Shown one piece after another: positions 35,001 through 47,000 of a stretch of 64,000 nucleotides of DNA. Under the pieces are notes generated by a model. It saw only the letters and a program-made list of their open reading frames with translations, did not search any database and was not told the origin of the DNA. This DNA comes from Incurvaria masculella. Its lineage: Eukaryota > Arthropoda > Insecta > Lepidoptera > Incurvariidae. Numbering within the stretch: the stretch's first letter is position 1; each line of letters starts with the position of its first letter. The stretch covers positions 749,001 to 813,000 of the forward strand of contig OX335653.1 of assembly GCA_946894095.1 (NCBI GenBank). Reading direction: 5' to 3'. A program made the position numbers and the translations under genes.

Positions 35001-38000
35001 CCGACATTCAGTATGAGACGATTATTTAAAATGTATGTCCTATAAAATTATTTTGTTCTCAAATTGCTGAGTCATATTATTGGAGTGCTTATATAATTTG
35101 TAATATTTTTGTCTTGATCAATTCATTCGAATTCTAAGTAAAAGTTTTACTATCCAAATTCATTTATTGTCATGATCACATTAATTTAATTGCAAGGTGC
35201 ATTCTATATAAATTCATAGACTGCATGATAATGTCAAGCCTAAGCTACTATTTTTTGTGCTTGATTGCATTATTCCCACCAAAATTATTATGTCGTGTTT
35301 CTGTAAGTTGGTAAAGTGTCGAACCTATATGTTAAAAAATAGACCTCTTGCATTCTTTAGTAATTTGGTTGTATAATGTGTTCTCGCTATACTATGATAT
35401 GTATAGCTTGTAGCTATCATGCATGTTTCCTTCTTTCAAATTAACTTAATTTCAATGCCTAAATATTGTTTAAAAATCTATGTTATGTCTTACAAACTAT
35501 TCTGCTCTTAATTCTGTGTAAGTAATTATTGGGTTATTTTGTGTAGATTGTGAGATAATATTTTTATAAATATTTAAAGTCAAGGTCATTAAATTTCAGG
35601 ATTTTGCCATTGTCAAAAATGTATGTCTACGATGTGTCGTTGATACTTTATTCAGATTTTAGAGTTTCTGAGATGTTGAAAGATGTCCTTTCAAGGGGGG
35701 AGTTATGGACAATTCATTGTTTTCGTACTGGCAACATTATAACTGGTAATACTGAAAATTTTATAATCTATGTCTCTCTTCCGTTTCCGATGTTGGAGCG
35801 AATAAACGTATAATGTGAGCTCTCACAGTTTTATTTTCTCAAGTTATTTATCCCTCGCTGAGGGCGTCCTGGTGGCTTGCCGCGACTTCGTGACGCCATA
35901 ACCATGGCCGCGTGATCTTCCGAACTTCAGGAGGCGGCCCGCCGAGCGCAGTAAGGCATCGACATTTTCTCATAGCCTCGTGCGAGGCCGAAGACCCTCC
36001 AGACACCAATGGCAAACTTTACATCTTAAAAAAAAGCTATCAACATAAACTCTGAAAATAACTCAATATATAGACATTTTAACTGTGACCGGTGTCAAGT
36101 AGCTCTGGCGCTGTCATCACTAGCTCCAACTGGCGCGCCAGTAGCTGACGAAGTAACAGTCTTCCGACACCAATGGCAATCTTAACATCTTAAAAAAAAA
36201 ATTATCAACATAAACTCTGAAAATAAATCAATATATAGACATTTTAATTGTGACTAGATGTCCATAACACAAGAAAATAAACACCACCTTACCACACTAA
36301 GCAATTTCCTAAGTTAGTTGGAACCTATGACGCATGAGAACTTAACCTGCAACAGACACAACTTTTATACTTGCTTTCTCTTCCTCTATTTTCTTGTCTC
36401 CTCTATACTTCCCTTTTTAGTTCGCAGATGTGACGTGATCATTTCCCATGTCCCTCAGTGAACACATGGGTGTTGTAGCTGTGCTCCCAAACGGTGTGGT
36501 CGCTGCCCACAATTGGTCCCACGAAACGTTGGTGCATGCAGGAAAAGACTTGAACTCCTTAGCATTCTCACCTCTAGCAGCACGAGGTCGTCGGTGCTGG
36601 GCTCCGGGCCGTGCTTGATCAGCGCATCGAGGATAGTGTTGATAAGGTCACCGCGCTCCCGCGACAGGTCCGGGTTGGCGATGCGCCACTCCTCCACCTT
36701 GAACTGCACACAACAACACGTTGCTTCAACTGACCTTCACGATTCCACGATAGTTAGAAAGAAAGAGAGAAAAGAAAAAAAAATGTTATGCACATTTTTA
36801 TGGTGTTACATAATCGTTATTGTTAAGAAATATGTACTATTTACACTTTATGTTGGAATAGTAAATATTATTATTATTATTATGTTATTTATATCACTAG
36901 CAGCTTGAAGCTGATGCGTGAATTTCATTTTTCCCGGAGTGCACTTGTGTATTTTTTTAATTTTTAAATTGGTATTATTAATATTACTTATCATTCAAAT
37001 TATGTATTTATATTGATTTTATTTATTGATTATTGATTGTTTATTATTATTATTGATTATTTGTTTTTTTTTATTGCCTTTAAATGTTTGTCTAGTCGGT
37101 TTTTAAATCCATTTACAGTTTCAGCACTAATGACCTCCTCCGGCAGCTTGTTCCAAGAGTCTACAACTCTGTTGACCAAGAAGTGTTTCCTGGGGTTAGA
37201 ATTTGATGCAGATTGGTTCAGTTTTAAGCTGTGCCCTCTAAGGCGTTTGTTTGTATTTTTTGTGAACATTTCTTTGAGATTTGGTAAATTATAGTAATCA
37301 TTGAGGATTTTGTATGTTTCTATGAGGTCTCCTCGCTGGCGGCGTTCCTCTAGGGTGCTGAGTCCGAGAATTTTAAGTCGATGCTCGTAACTTTGATTCT
37401 TAAGTGTTGCAATCATTTTTGTGGAGATCAGATCTAACAATAGTGTGCAAAAATGGCCATGGCTCAGCATGCCAGGTATGTAAATTGTTCTGCCTGGCGC
37501 TGGTTTTTAGCCGCTGCCGTGCAAGTGTGTGTGAGTGTGGTGATGTGTGTGAAGGTGAATTAGGGTGTATACTGCTTGTGTATGAATGAAAGGTGTGTGA
37601 TTGTGTGTGAAATATGTGTTTATTTTGGGTCTGCAATCTGTACATACATGTCTGTGGTTTATGTTTGTCTCCAGGTAAAATGTGTGTGAATGTATTCCGA
37701 CGGGTGTTGAGTGCCTTCAGTGTATAGTATATACACCGTGTCCGGAATAAGGTTCCGAATACTTAAACCTAAGAAAGGTCTAAACATTGTAAACAACTTT
37801 TCCGAAGAAACTATATTAATATACCTAATAGTTTCCGAGAAAAAAAATAATTCAACTTTATTAAAAAGCGGAATTTCTCCAGTGTGAAAAAGCACCATAA
37901 ATATAGCGGGGCGGCGGCGGGGAGCGGAAGGGCGGCGGGGTGCGTTCCCCAGCTGTCTTGCTCGCTTTGTAGGTAGTATTCCGAAGCGGCGGCGGCGCAG

Positions 38001-41000
38001 CTTCAAAGGCGGTGTCTCTTTGAGACAAAATGCCTGCTCGCACCAATTTGCAACGCAGTCAGTGTTTGCGTGGCCTTGTAACTGAGCGGTCGAAAGTGTG
38101 TCAAGGTCGCGAACGTTTTTACTACTAGGGAATATGGAGACATGATATTGGCGTATGGGGAGTGTCATGGGAATGCCTTGGCTGCATTACATTTGTACCG
38201 TAATCGGTTTCCGAACAGGCGTCAGCCTGCTGACTCAAGAACAATAACCGCTGCTTTTCAGCGCATTATTGATAACCGACCCGTAGCACCAACTATGCGA
38301 GAAGGTGTGTTAAACCCCCGCGCTCAAGAAGTGATAGATTATTTTCGCCTACATCCTAGGACGAGTACAAGAAAAGCCGCACGAGTGTTAAACATGTCGA
38401 AATCAACAATTCATAGTGTGTTAAAACGTGATAAACAGCATCCCTATTTAATCAGAACACACGCACTGCTGCCAGCTGATCACGTTCGGAGAGTTAACTT
38501 TTGCCAATGGCTTCAACTCCAGCAGCAACGCCAACCAATGTTTGTGGAATCTGTGTTGTGGACGGACGAGAGCATGTTTACGAACAATGGAATGTGGTGG
38601 CAGATCGAGCGGCGCGTGGTCTTAGAAGGGGCCGCTGCCGCCCTCTCCTAATATAAACGTAAGTACCTAAGGTACATAATCTACCTGCTATCTTAGGTAT
38701 TGTGGTAATGTGATGCGCGATGCAACAAATTAAACCCATGCGCGGTGAAGATGGCGCAGCGCGCTTGCAGTAGTTATTAGGGCGCAAGTATACTGATAAA
38801 TAATATTTTTAATTTTTTTTTTCAACTTACTACTTTCGAACTTTCTTTGTTATGACGAGCTTACGGATAGGATATATGACCTGCCTTTTAATTATTCGTA
38901 ACCTTATACCGGACACGGTGTATATTATGTGGGTTTCGGCTCATACAAATAATCCAATTGGGCCCACTTAATTTCTTCCCGTGCGACAAAGGGATTCATC
39001 TTTAATGGTTCGGATTCCACGTTAAACTTTAGGTCCCCATTTCCGTTTCCTTACTCACTAGGTTAATCCTGCCCAGGTTAGTACCATCGCATTGAATGAA
39101 CGATGGTTGAAGCGGCAATAAAAAAAATATCCGTGTTTCCATCCAGTTCAATGTAGCCGTGCTCATAAAAGGAAGGTCCTGGCATGGCACCTAGTTCCGA
39201 TGAGTTGTGTTTGGCTACTATCATGACAGCAAATGTGGTATTAACCATCCATTTCCAGTAAAAAAAAAACCTTCATTCTGCAGTAAGCAAAAGCATACCA
39301 AATGGCAACACCACACCATTTTGCAGTCGAAACAACTACAGCACCGCCACTGGCTAAGGAAGTCCACTGTGAACCATTGCGGCGTTCAGAAAACATCGAG
39401 GTTCCTCGGAAATGTTCAGCGAGGATCATTCAGGGAGCAGTGGACGCATGTCGCCCAGCATTCGCGAATGCCGGTCTATTTACGACCTTTTGGGTAAGAT
39501 CGGCAACGATCGCTCACACCCATGCGGAACCCCCGCAGTACCTTGGAGAGGTGGCTGAACGTGGAGTGGGGCGAGGCGCGGTGGCGCAGGATGTCGGCGT
39601 AGAGGCGCGGGAAGTGGTCGGGCGGCAGCCGGCGCGGCTCCAGCAGCGAGTTGAAGAGCGCGGCGCCGCCGGGCAGCGCGTCGCGCAGCACCAGCTTGGC
39701 ACAGCGCTCCGCGTTCGACGAGATGTATCTCTGCAAGGGGGAAAACACTTACCAATTTCCGGCGTGCAAGATCTATTCTACTTTCGCCCTTTGAATTAGG
39801 GCGATTTTAGCGCCAAAATCTCGATCAATATCGACCCAATTTCTCCCTTTGCAGTAAGGCTAGGTTCGCGGCAAAATCTCAATCAATATCGATCAACTTT
39901 AGCCCCTTGTATTAAGGCGATTTTCGCGGAAAAAATTCAATCAATATAGACCCACTTTCGCCCTTTGCAATAAGGCTAGTTTCTGGCAAAACCTCAATCA
40001 ATATCGACCCACTTTCACCCTTTGCAATAAGTATAGTTTCGTGACAAAATCTCAATCAATATGGACCCAATTTCGCCCTTCGCAATATAGCTAATTTTGT
40101 GATAAAATCTCAATTAATATCAACCCACTTTTGCCCGTTGCAATAAGGCTAGTTTCGTAGCAAAATCTCAATCAATACAGACCCACTTTCGCCCTTCGCA
40201 ATACAGCTAATTTTGTGACAAAACCTCAATTAATATCGACCCACTTCCGCCCTTTGCAATAAGGCTAGTTTCGTGGCAAAACCTCAATCAATATCGACCC
40301 ACTTTCGCCATTTGCAATAAGTAGTTTCGTGACAAAATCTCAATCAATATCGACCCACTTTCGCCCTTCGCAATATAGCTAATTTTGTGACAAAACCTCA
40401 ATTAATATCAACACACTTTTGCCCTTTGCAATAAGGCTAGTTTCGTAGCAAAATCTCAATCAATATAGACCCACTTTCGGCCTTCGCAATACAGCTAATT
40501 TTGTGACAAAATCTCAATTCATATCGGCCCACTTCCGCCCTTAGCAATAAGGCTAGTTTCGTGGCAAAACCTCAATCAATATCGACCCACTTTCGCTATT
40601 TGCAATAAGTAGTTTTGTGACAAAATCTCAATCAATATCGACCCACTTTCGCCCTTCGCAATATAGCTAATTTTGTGACAAAATCTCAATTAATATCGAC
40701 CCACTTTTGCCCTTTGCAATAAGGCTAGTTTCGTACCAAAATCTCAATCAATATCGACCCACTTTCGCCCTTTGCAATAAGGCTACTTTCGTGGCAAAAT
40801 CTCAATCAATATCGACCCACTCTCGCCCTTCAAAATATAGCTAATTTTGTGACAAAATCTCAGCAATATCGACCAACTTTCGCCCTTTGAAATAAGGCTA
40901 GTTTCGTGGCAAAATCTCAATCAATATTGACCAACTTTCGCCCTTCCCGACATGGCTAATTTTTTGACAAAATTTTAATCAATATGGAACCACTTTCGCC

Positions 41001-44000
41001 CCTTGAATTAAGGCGATTTTCGCGGCAAAATCTCAATGAATATCGACCCACTTTCGCCCTTCGCAATATGGCTAGTTTCGTGGCAAAATCCCACTTTTCG
41101 CCCTTTACAATAAGGAGATTTACGCGCTGAAATATATGTCGAATGGAATGCAACCGGTTAGATGTAGATGTGGGTTAGTAAGAGAGGAGTAAGTTTAAGA
41201 GACAGTTTTAAATACAGGATTGTAGGTTCAAATTCTACTTCAGATGAATAAGGAAAAAACCCTAAAAATTGCAAACCACCGTGCTTGAATGTAGATGTCG
41301 CTGTTCAACCTTAATTAACTCAAAAGTTACGTACCTCGCCAAGTTGCACGGCGAGCGTATTGACGGTGTCACGCAGCGGCGGACACTCCTCTAGCTGCGC
41401 CAGGCACGCCACGAGCCGGTCGAACACTGCGCACGCCACGCTCTCGCACTCCATCCGCCTGCTCACACGCATACCACTCACGTTGCACGGAGGTAATGAA
41501 GAAAAAATGACGTTTACCTCCTAGAGAGTGCAATCACGGCCTATCAAAATGGTACTAGCCCTGAGAAATAAATCATATGAAGTTCGCCTGTGCTTCTGAC
41601 CACACTTGAGGAAAGAATAGAAAGAGGAGATCTCAATGAGACTTTTAAATTACTTACTAATTCACTATTAAAATACACCCATGCAGTGCCGTGTAGTGTA
41701 TCATAATTCAGTTTTAAATTAAATTAATGCTAACCTTAGCGTGGAATAATATGATCACCAAAGATGATTCACATAAATTAGTTAGCTATTACCCAAAAAC
41801 AATAATTTCCGGGAGTTATTATAGTTTCCAAAGATAGAAAATATGGGCCATCTAAGTTTGTTCCATAACAATTGCTTTCCTGCAACACTGATCAACTGAC
41901 AGACGTCAAAAATACATTCTCTCAGCGGCCGGACTGTAACTAGCAAAATTATGTTCAACGTCATACTTATGTAGTTCGTACCACCGATAAAATGAAATGT
42001 ATGTTTTCTTAATTTCTATCGTCACAGTGGTGATTAGTAAATAGCTTAGGAAGAGGTGCCTCGCCTCTCATTCGTTGGTTATCCTCGTGCATGCAGCACT
42101 TTCTTTCTCTTTCAGAGTCGGATGAATGCGGTTCGTCGTAACTACGTGAAGGTCTCTCTGAAGGCTATAGTTGAAGATAGAAAGTGGGTCACCTGAGCAT
42201 GAGCATGAGGCGCGCGGCGGCCTTCGCGACGTGCCGGCGCGGCGTCGCCATCGCGGCCATGAGCGCGCGCCACCGCCGCCGGTTGTCGGCGACCTCGCGC
42301 ACCGCACCCTCGTTCACGCACCACTCCTCGCCCTGTCGCCGCGCACCGTAACCACGTCCGCGGTAATGTTTTTAGATTCACACCGTCGCCGTGTAGCTCG
42401 TTTGTTTTAAGTCGACACACGTAACCACTAGGTTGTGTTCGTGAATGCCATTGACAAAGGAATGATGGTGATAGTGTTTTCCGTCCAGTTCAATGAAGCC
42501 GAGCAATATAAGGAAGGTCCTGGCATGGCACCTAGTTCCCTAGTTAGTAAGGTTTGTTAGGCTAATATCGGACGGTCAATTCGGTATATGCCATCCATGT
42601 CCAGTTACATAAAAAAAAATTACTGGTCGGCCGTAGATATACAAATACACAGTAAAAGGCTGTTTGTGAGATTTTTTGTTAGAATACATGCCACAATCAG
42701 GTATGATATGAATATATTTGTATTACTTAAATTAAGGATGCGGTATTGTGCGTATCCTTTAACTACTTGGTCGTTGGCATAACGGAACTGGTTCGATTCA
42801 AGAGCAAGATCCAAATGCGGAATACAGTTGCCTCATTTGCTCAAGCATTGCTTGCATAGTTTTTTTGCAGGTCGATAGCAAGCGTGTTCCAGTATGGCGA
42901 CGACAACAACATGTGGCTATTGAATGTGCTTTACGGACCCATTATTTCTTGAAATAACCAAGACGTGACAATATACAAAATTGTGATGATAAACTTTCGA
43001 GCGCGACCACTGAAGAGAAAGGAAGGATAAGTGGCGTGCGGACGATATTGCGTCTCCGCCGCATGGTCAAAGTAACCATATCATCGTATGGAAATCTGGC
43101 AGCGCGTCGTATGCCACACAGTCGAAAGATAGCAACCGTGCGCGAATGTGCTCTAAAAATGCGTACAAGTCAGTCAGTTCTCACCCACAAAAACCCTACA
43201 ATACGTCCGCTTCTATGTTTGCATGTGTCATGTATGTGGAAACATACAAACGTGGAAAGAAGATCATGCGCATATTTCTTGTCAGAGATCCAAAATTTTG
43301 CTCAAAATAGATTTATTTGATCAAACTAGATGTCTGATGACCATTGGCATTGTAAAATTCTGTTTGGTTTCTAAGTTATATCGGAAAATTCGAATTTTTC
43401 GCTAGTTTCATACTATAACTTTGGAGGTGGATTACTCAACAATAAAATAAAAACATCTTAAAAAGATTAGTCATCAGACATAGGTTGTTTCATGAACATT
43501 TACTATCAATTTGTTTTGTGTTAGATTTTCGACTACAGCGGTCTTGGTTTACTTTTAGCTATAAATCGTTTTGCAATTAAAACTTTTCGTAAATCTTACC
43601 AAAACAAACACTATGCGCATTGTCTGCTTTGTGGACATGTTGCATCCTCCTCATTACGGAGCCTGTTCTTTTTCTTTAAAACAGAGAAGGGGCCAGAGTG
43701 CTATAGCAAGGTTTTTAACCGTGCCTGCGAATGAGTTAGTCCCGCCGGGAAGGGCCACCTTAAGTTGGGTTGGTAGTTTTTGTAAATTTGAGACAGCAGG
43801 TCTCATAGTAAGCGCACTAGATGGCATATCTCCGCACTTGTTATATATGAGCGTGACGTACCTCGACGGTGAGTTGGACGGGGCCCGTGCACTTCTCGCC
43901 GCAGCCGCGCCGCTCGCTCGTGCGGAACGCGCGCGGCACGCGCAGCCGCGGCAGCAGCTCGAAAAGTTCGCAGTCCGTCGCCGTCAGCGCCGCGCGCTCC

Positions 44001-47000
44001 GTGCCGAACTGTCTGCCGACCAGCGGGAGAGAAACAGATTTTTTGAACTTTATCATTATATTCCATGGATTTTTGTCAGTCACGATGCAAAAGTATCGCT
44101 AGCAAGAACCGCGGTTTAGTGGATAGATTTTGGTAGGAAAAGGACGGCCGAAGCTTTTGTCAAAGTAAGTTGGCTACCAACAGTTCGGCTAGCTTTTTGT
44201 ATCCATAGGGTAAGAGCATGTCTTGTGTGCGGCAAATCTTTATATTATTATTTTTTGTTTACGAATGAGCGGCCAAAGCTGGTATGTACATATCTTGGTT
44301 TTGTTAGTTTATTATATTATATTATTAATATTATTATTGACAGACAAGCAGCTATAAGCTGATGCGCCTATATCACAACACTTATTTATTTATTTATTAT
44401 ATTTATATTTTTTTATGTTTTGTATGATTGTCCAGTTTATTTTTGAAGGAATTAGAGTTTCTAATTTCTATTTTCACAAATGGTGTTATTTTTTTTAACT
44501 ACTTGATAAGCTTTAACATTCTCCAGTTTTGTTTAATCGATTAGTTTTTGATAAAATATTTTTCCACCCTATTTTTTTTAAATATCTATTATCCAGATTG
44601 TTTTTAAATGAGTTTATTGATGGGGATTGTACTACATCTTCTGGCGGTTTGTTCCAATGGTCACCACTCTGTTTGATAGGAAGTGCTTTCTAGGGTTTGT
44701 AGTAATATTTCTACAAAGATTTTTTTATGAAGTGTTGAAGTCCTCGGTTGCCCTTCTCTTCAATCTGATGAAGACTCTGCGATCAGTTTGGATGCCAATT
44801 TGTTCGGATGCTGAGCTATTCTCAATTTGATAAAAAATATAGTCACCTCGCAAAGATGACTATCTCTTTGAGGGTGTCGTCGATCTGGGTCATCAGCTGC
44901 TGAGGGCTCACGGCGGGGCTAGCGGGCAGCAAGGACTTGAGCGGCTCCGGCGGAGGCACCATGGGCATCGGCGCCGGGTGGTTCTGGACATCACAAAAAT
45001 ACACACATTCAAAGGCACTGACAGGTCGCAACCTCCCCCCCTTTTGAAAACGGTTTTTAAATGGTGTACAAGAAAGTGTTTTATCATTATTCACTTTTAT
45101 ATTTATTATTATACTAATATATTAATTTTACAAATTTCAGGTTACCATTGTTTAATACAAAAGTACAGGTAATTAGCCTTAAAAATGTAACCATAAAAAT
45201 TATATCAAACAATGTACACACTTAACACTAATGAAAGGCTACGCGGTCACTCGCTAAAGTTAAATCGCACCCAAGCATCAACAAATCCTCGAAAACATTT
45301 CCTAGCAAACCGCGCTGTGGATAATTGGAACAGCCTACCTGAGGAAATAATAAGTGCATCGGCAGTAAATGTTTTAAAAAAAAAACTGGATCTTTACTTA
45401 AAATAAAAAAAAATCATAGACGAGAAAAAAAAAAATAAGCGCAAATGCTTAAAAACCAAAGTGCAAGTGCATAAAACGAAGTGCACGCATCAGCAGGATG
45501 CTGCTAGTGCATTAAAATATAATAATAATTATTGTTATTAAAAATATAAATTGCTCGCGCAGCAGCTGCGCCGTTATTGTTAAGGTGACCCTTCCCGGCG
45601 GGACTAACTCATTAGCGGGCACGGTACTAAACTGTGCTATTGCGCTCTGGGACCTTCTTTGTTTCATAGAAAAAGACAGGCTCCGTGATGAGGAGGATGC
45701 AACATGTCCACAAAGCAGACAATGCGCAAAGTGTTTGATTTGGTAAGATTTACGAAAATCTTAATTACAAAACTACTTATAGCTAAAAGTAAACCACGAC
45801 TATGTGCATGATCTTCTTTCCACGTTTGTATGGGGAGTTGAGCGGAAAGGCCCACCATGAAATGAATATTTCCAACTTTCTGAGAGGGCAGGTTTTCATG
45901 GGTAAGTGAATAAGTACGAAGCGGAAGGACGCACGTGGTAGCGGCGCAGCATGCGCTCGACGGGCCCGGGCGCCGTGTACGTCTCCTCGACGACGCCGTG
46001 CCAGGGCTCGGTCCTGCGCGGCGACGCGTGCACGACGCGCGCGGGCGGCGCGCTGCGCGGCGCGCCCGACAGGTCGCGGTCGAAGTGCAGGATCCACAGC
46101 GTGTCCAGCACCTGCGATGCAACAATGGTAAAGGTAGCAACACTTATCTTGTTTTATATTAGCTGGCCACACTATTGTACTTCCGTTTTGGGTTTTTGCT
46201 ATTGTCATGGCGAAAACGTACTAAAAATAATGTCGCATAATTTCACAGTGAGCTTTTAGTCCTTTTAACTGTACACTCTCCACGCACACGTTATACGCGG
46301 AGGTTACAACAGTACATTTTATTCTATTGCTTCATTAGCTCTTGTTATAGTCCCACATAGCTTATTTTGCGCGTGGCCAAAACAAAAACTAAACAGTTGC
46401 CATCTTGAACATCATTCGGCTGTCAGATTTCTGCTTATGATGTGCTCTGTCTTAATAGGAACATTTTCAGTATTTTAAAAGCGTAAAAAAATGCCTAAAG
46501 TGCACAAAAGTGGCATTCCAAAGATTTCCTTCTTCGAGGACGAAAAGGGAAGAAATGGCCAATAATCCCATTTCAAAACTTCACCGAGCGCATCTTCGCC
46601 GTCACAGGCATGTGTTGCCATTGCAACAAATTTAGTTACCCACTAATTATTCCTTCTGGGCTGAGTTTATTTTAGAGGTAGGTTTTAAATTTTTCGCCCA
46701 TAAATGGGATTTTATTTACAGTGGTAACCATAAGGCGACAGTGGTGCCTCCAGACAGGCGCGAAACTATCTATGTGGGACTATAGATTTTACAATTTTTT
46801 GTTTATCAACAGGCACCTAACTTTCTTATAATTATGTACAGAGTAGAAGAGAGTATTCACATAGTACAATAAGATGACCTAATACACTCACTGTCCCTAA
46901 ATGACTGAATTACTCGGGATACGGGCGGAGTCTAGTTCGGCAGCACTATCACAACCGACAACTATACGAACTTATAATAATAATTACATTGAGGTTATCT

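Larger units (their letters stand above)
28367..36001 (+). mobile_element. Intact BEL/Pao LTR retrotransposon
   Basis: 7,635 bp with 296-bp LTRs starting TGGACAATTC and ending GACCCTCCA, a primer-binding site, one long gag-pol frame, a polypurine tract and a GACAC target duplication. The LTRs appear identical, so insertion was recent. It lies antisense to Epg5 in the W20-W21 intron, 31 bp from the W21 acceptor. No env-like frame is seen. Confidence 0.92.

Noticed and set aside
36110..36165. Second copy of the W21 start as a true Epg5 exon
   Set aside because: It has an acceptor-like end but no convincing donor, and including it is not needed for frame continuity.
39785..41115. CRISPR-like array
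   Set aside because: Units are contiguous 58-bp satellite repeats without unique spacers, in a eukaryotic intron.
41150..41260. Possible tRNA-like sequence with a GGTTCAAATTCTAC stretch
   Set aside because: I could not fold a cloverleaf with matching acceptor stem.
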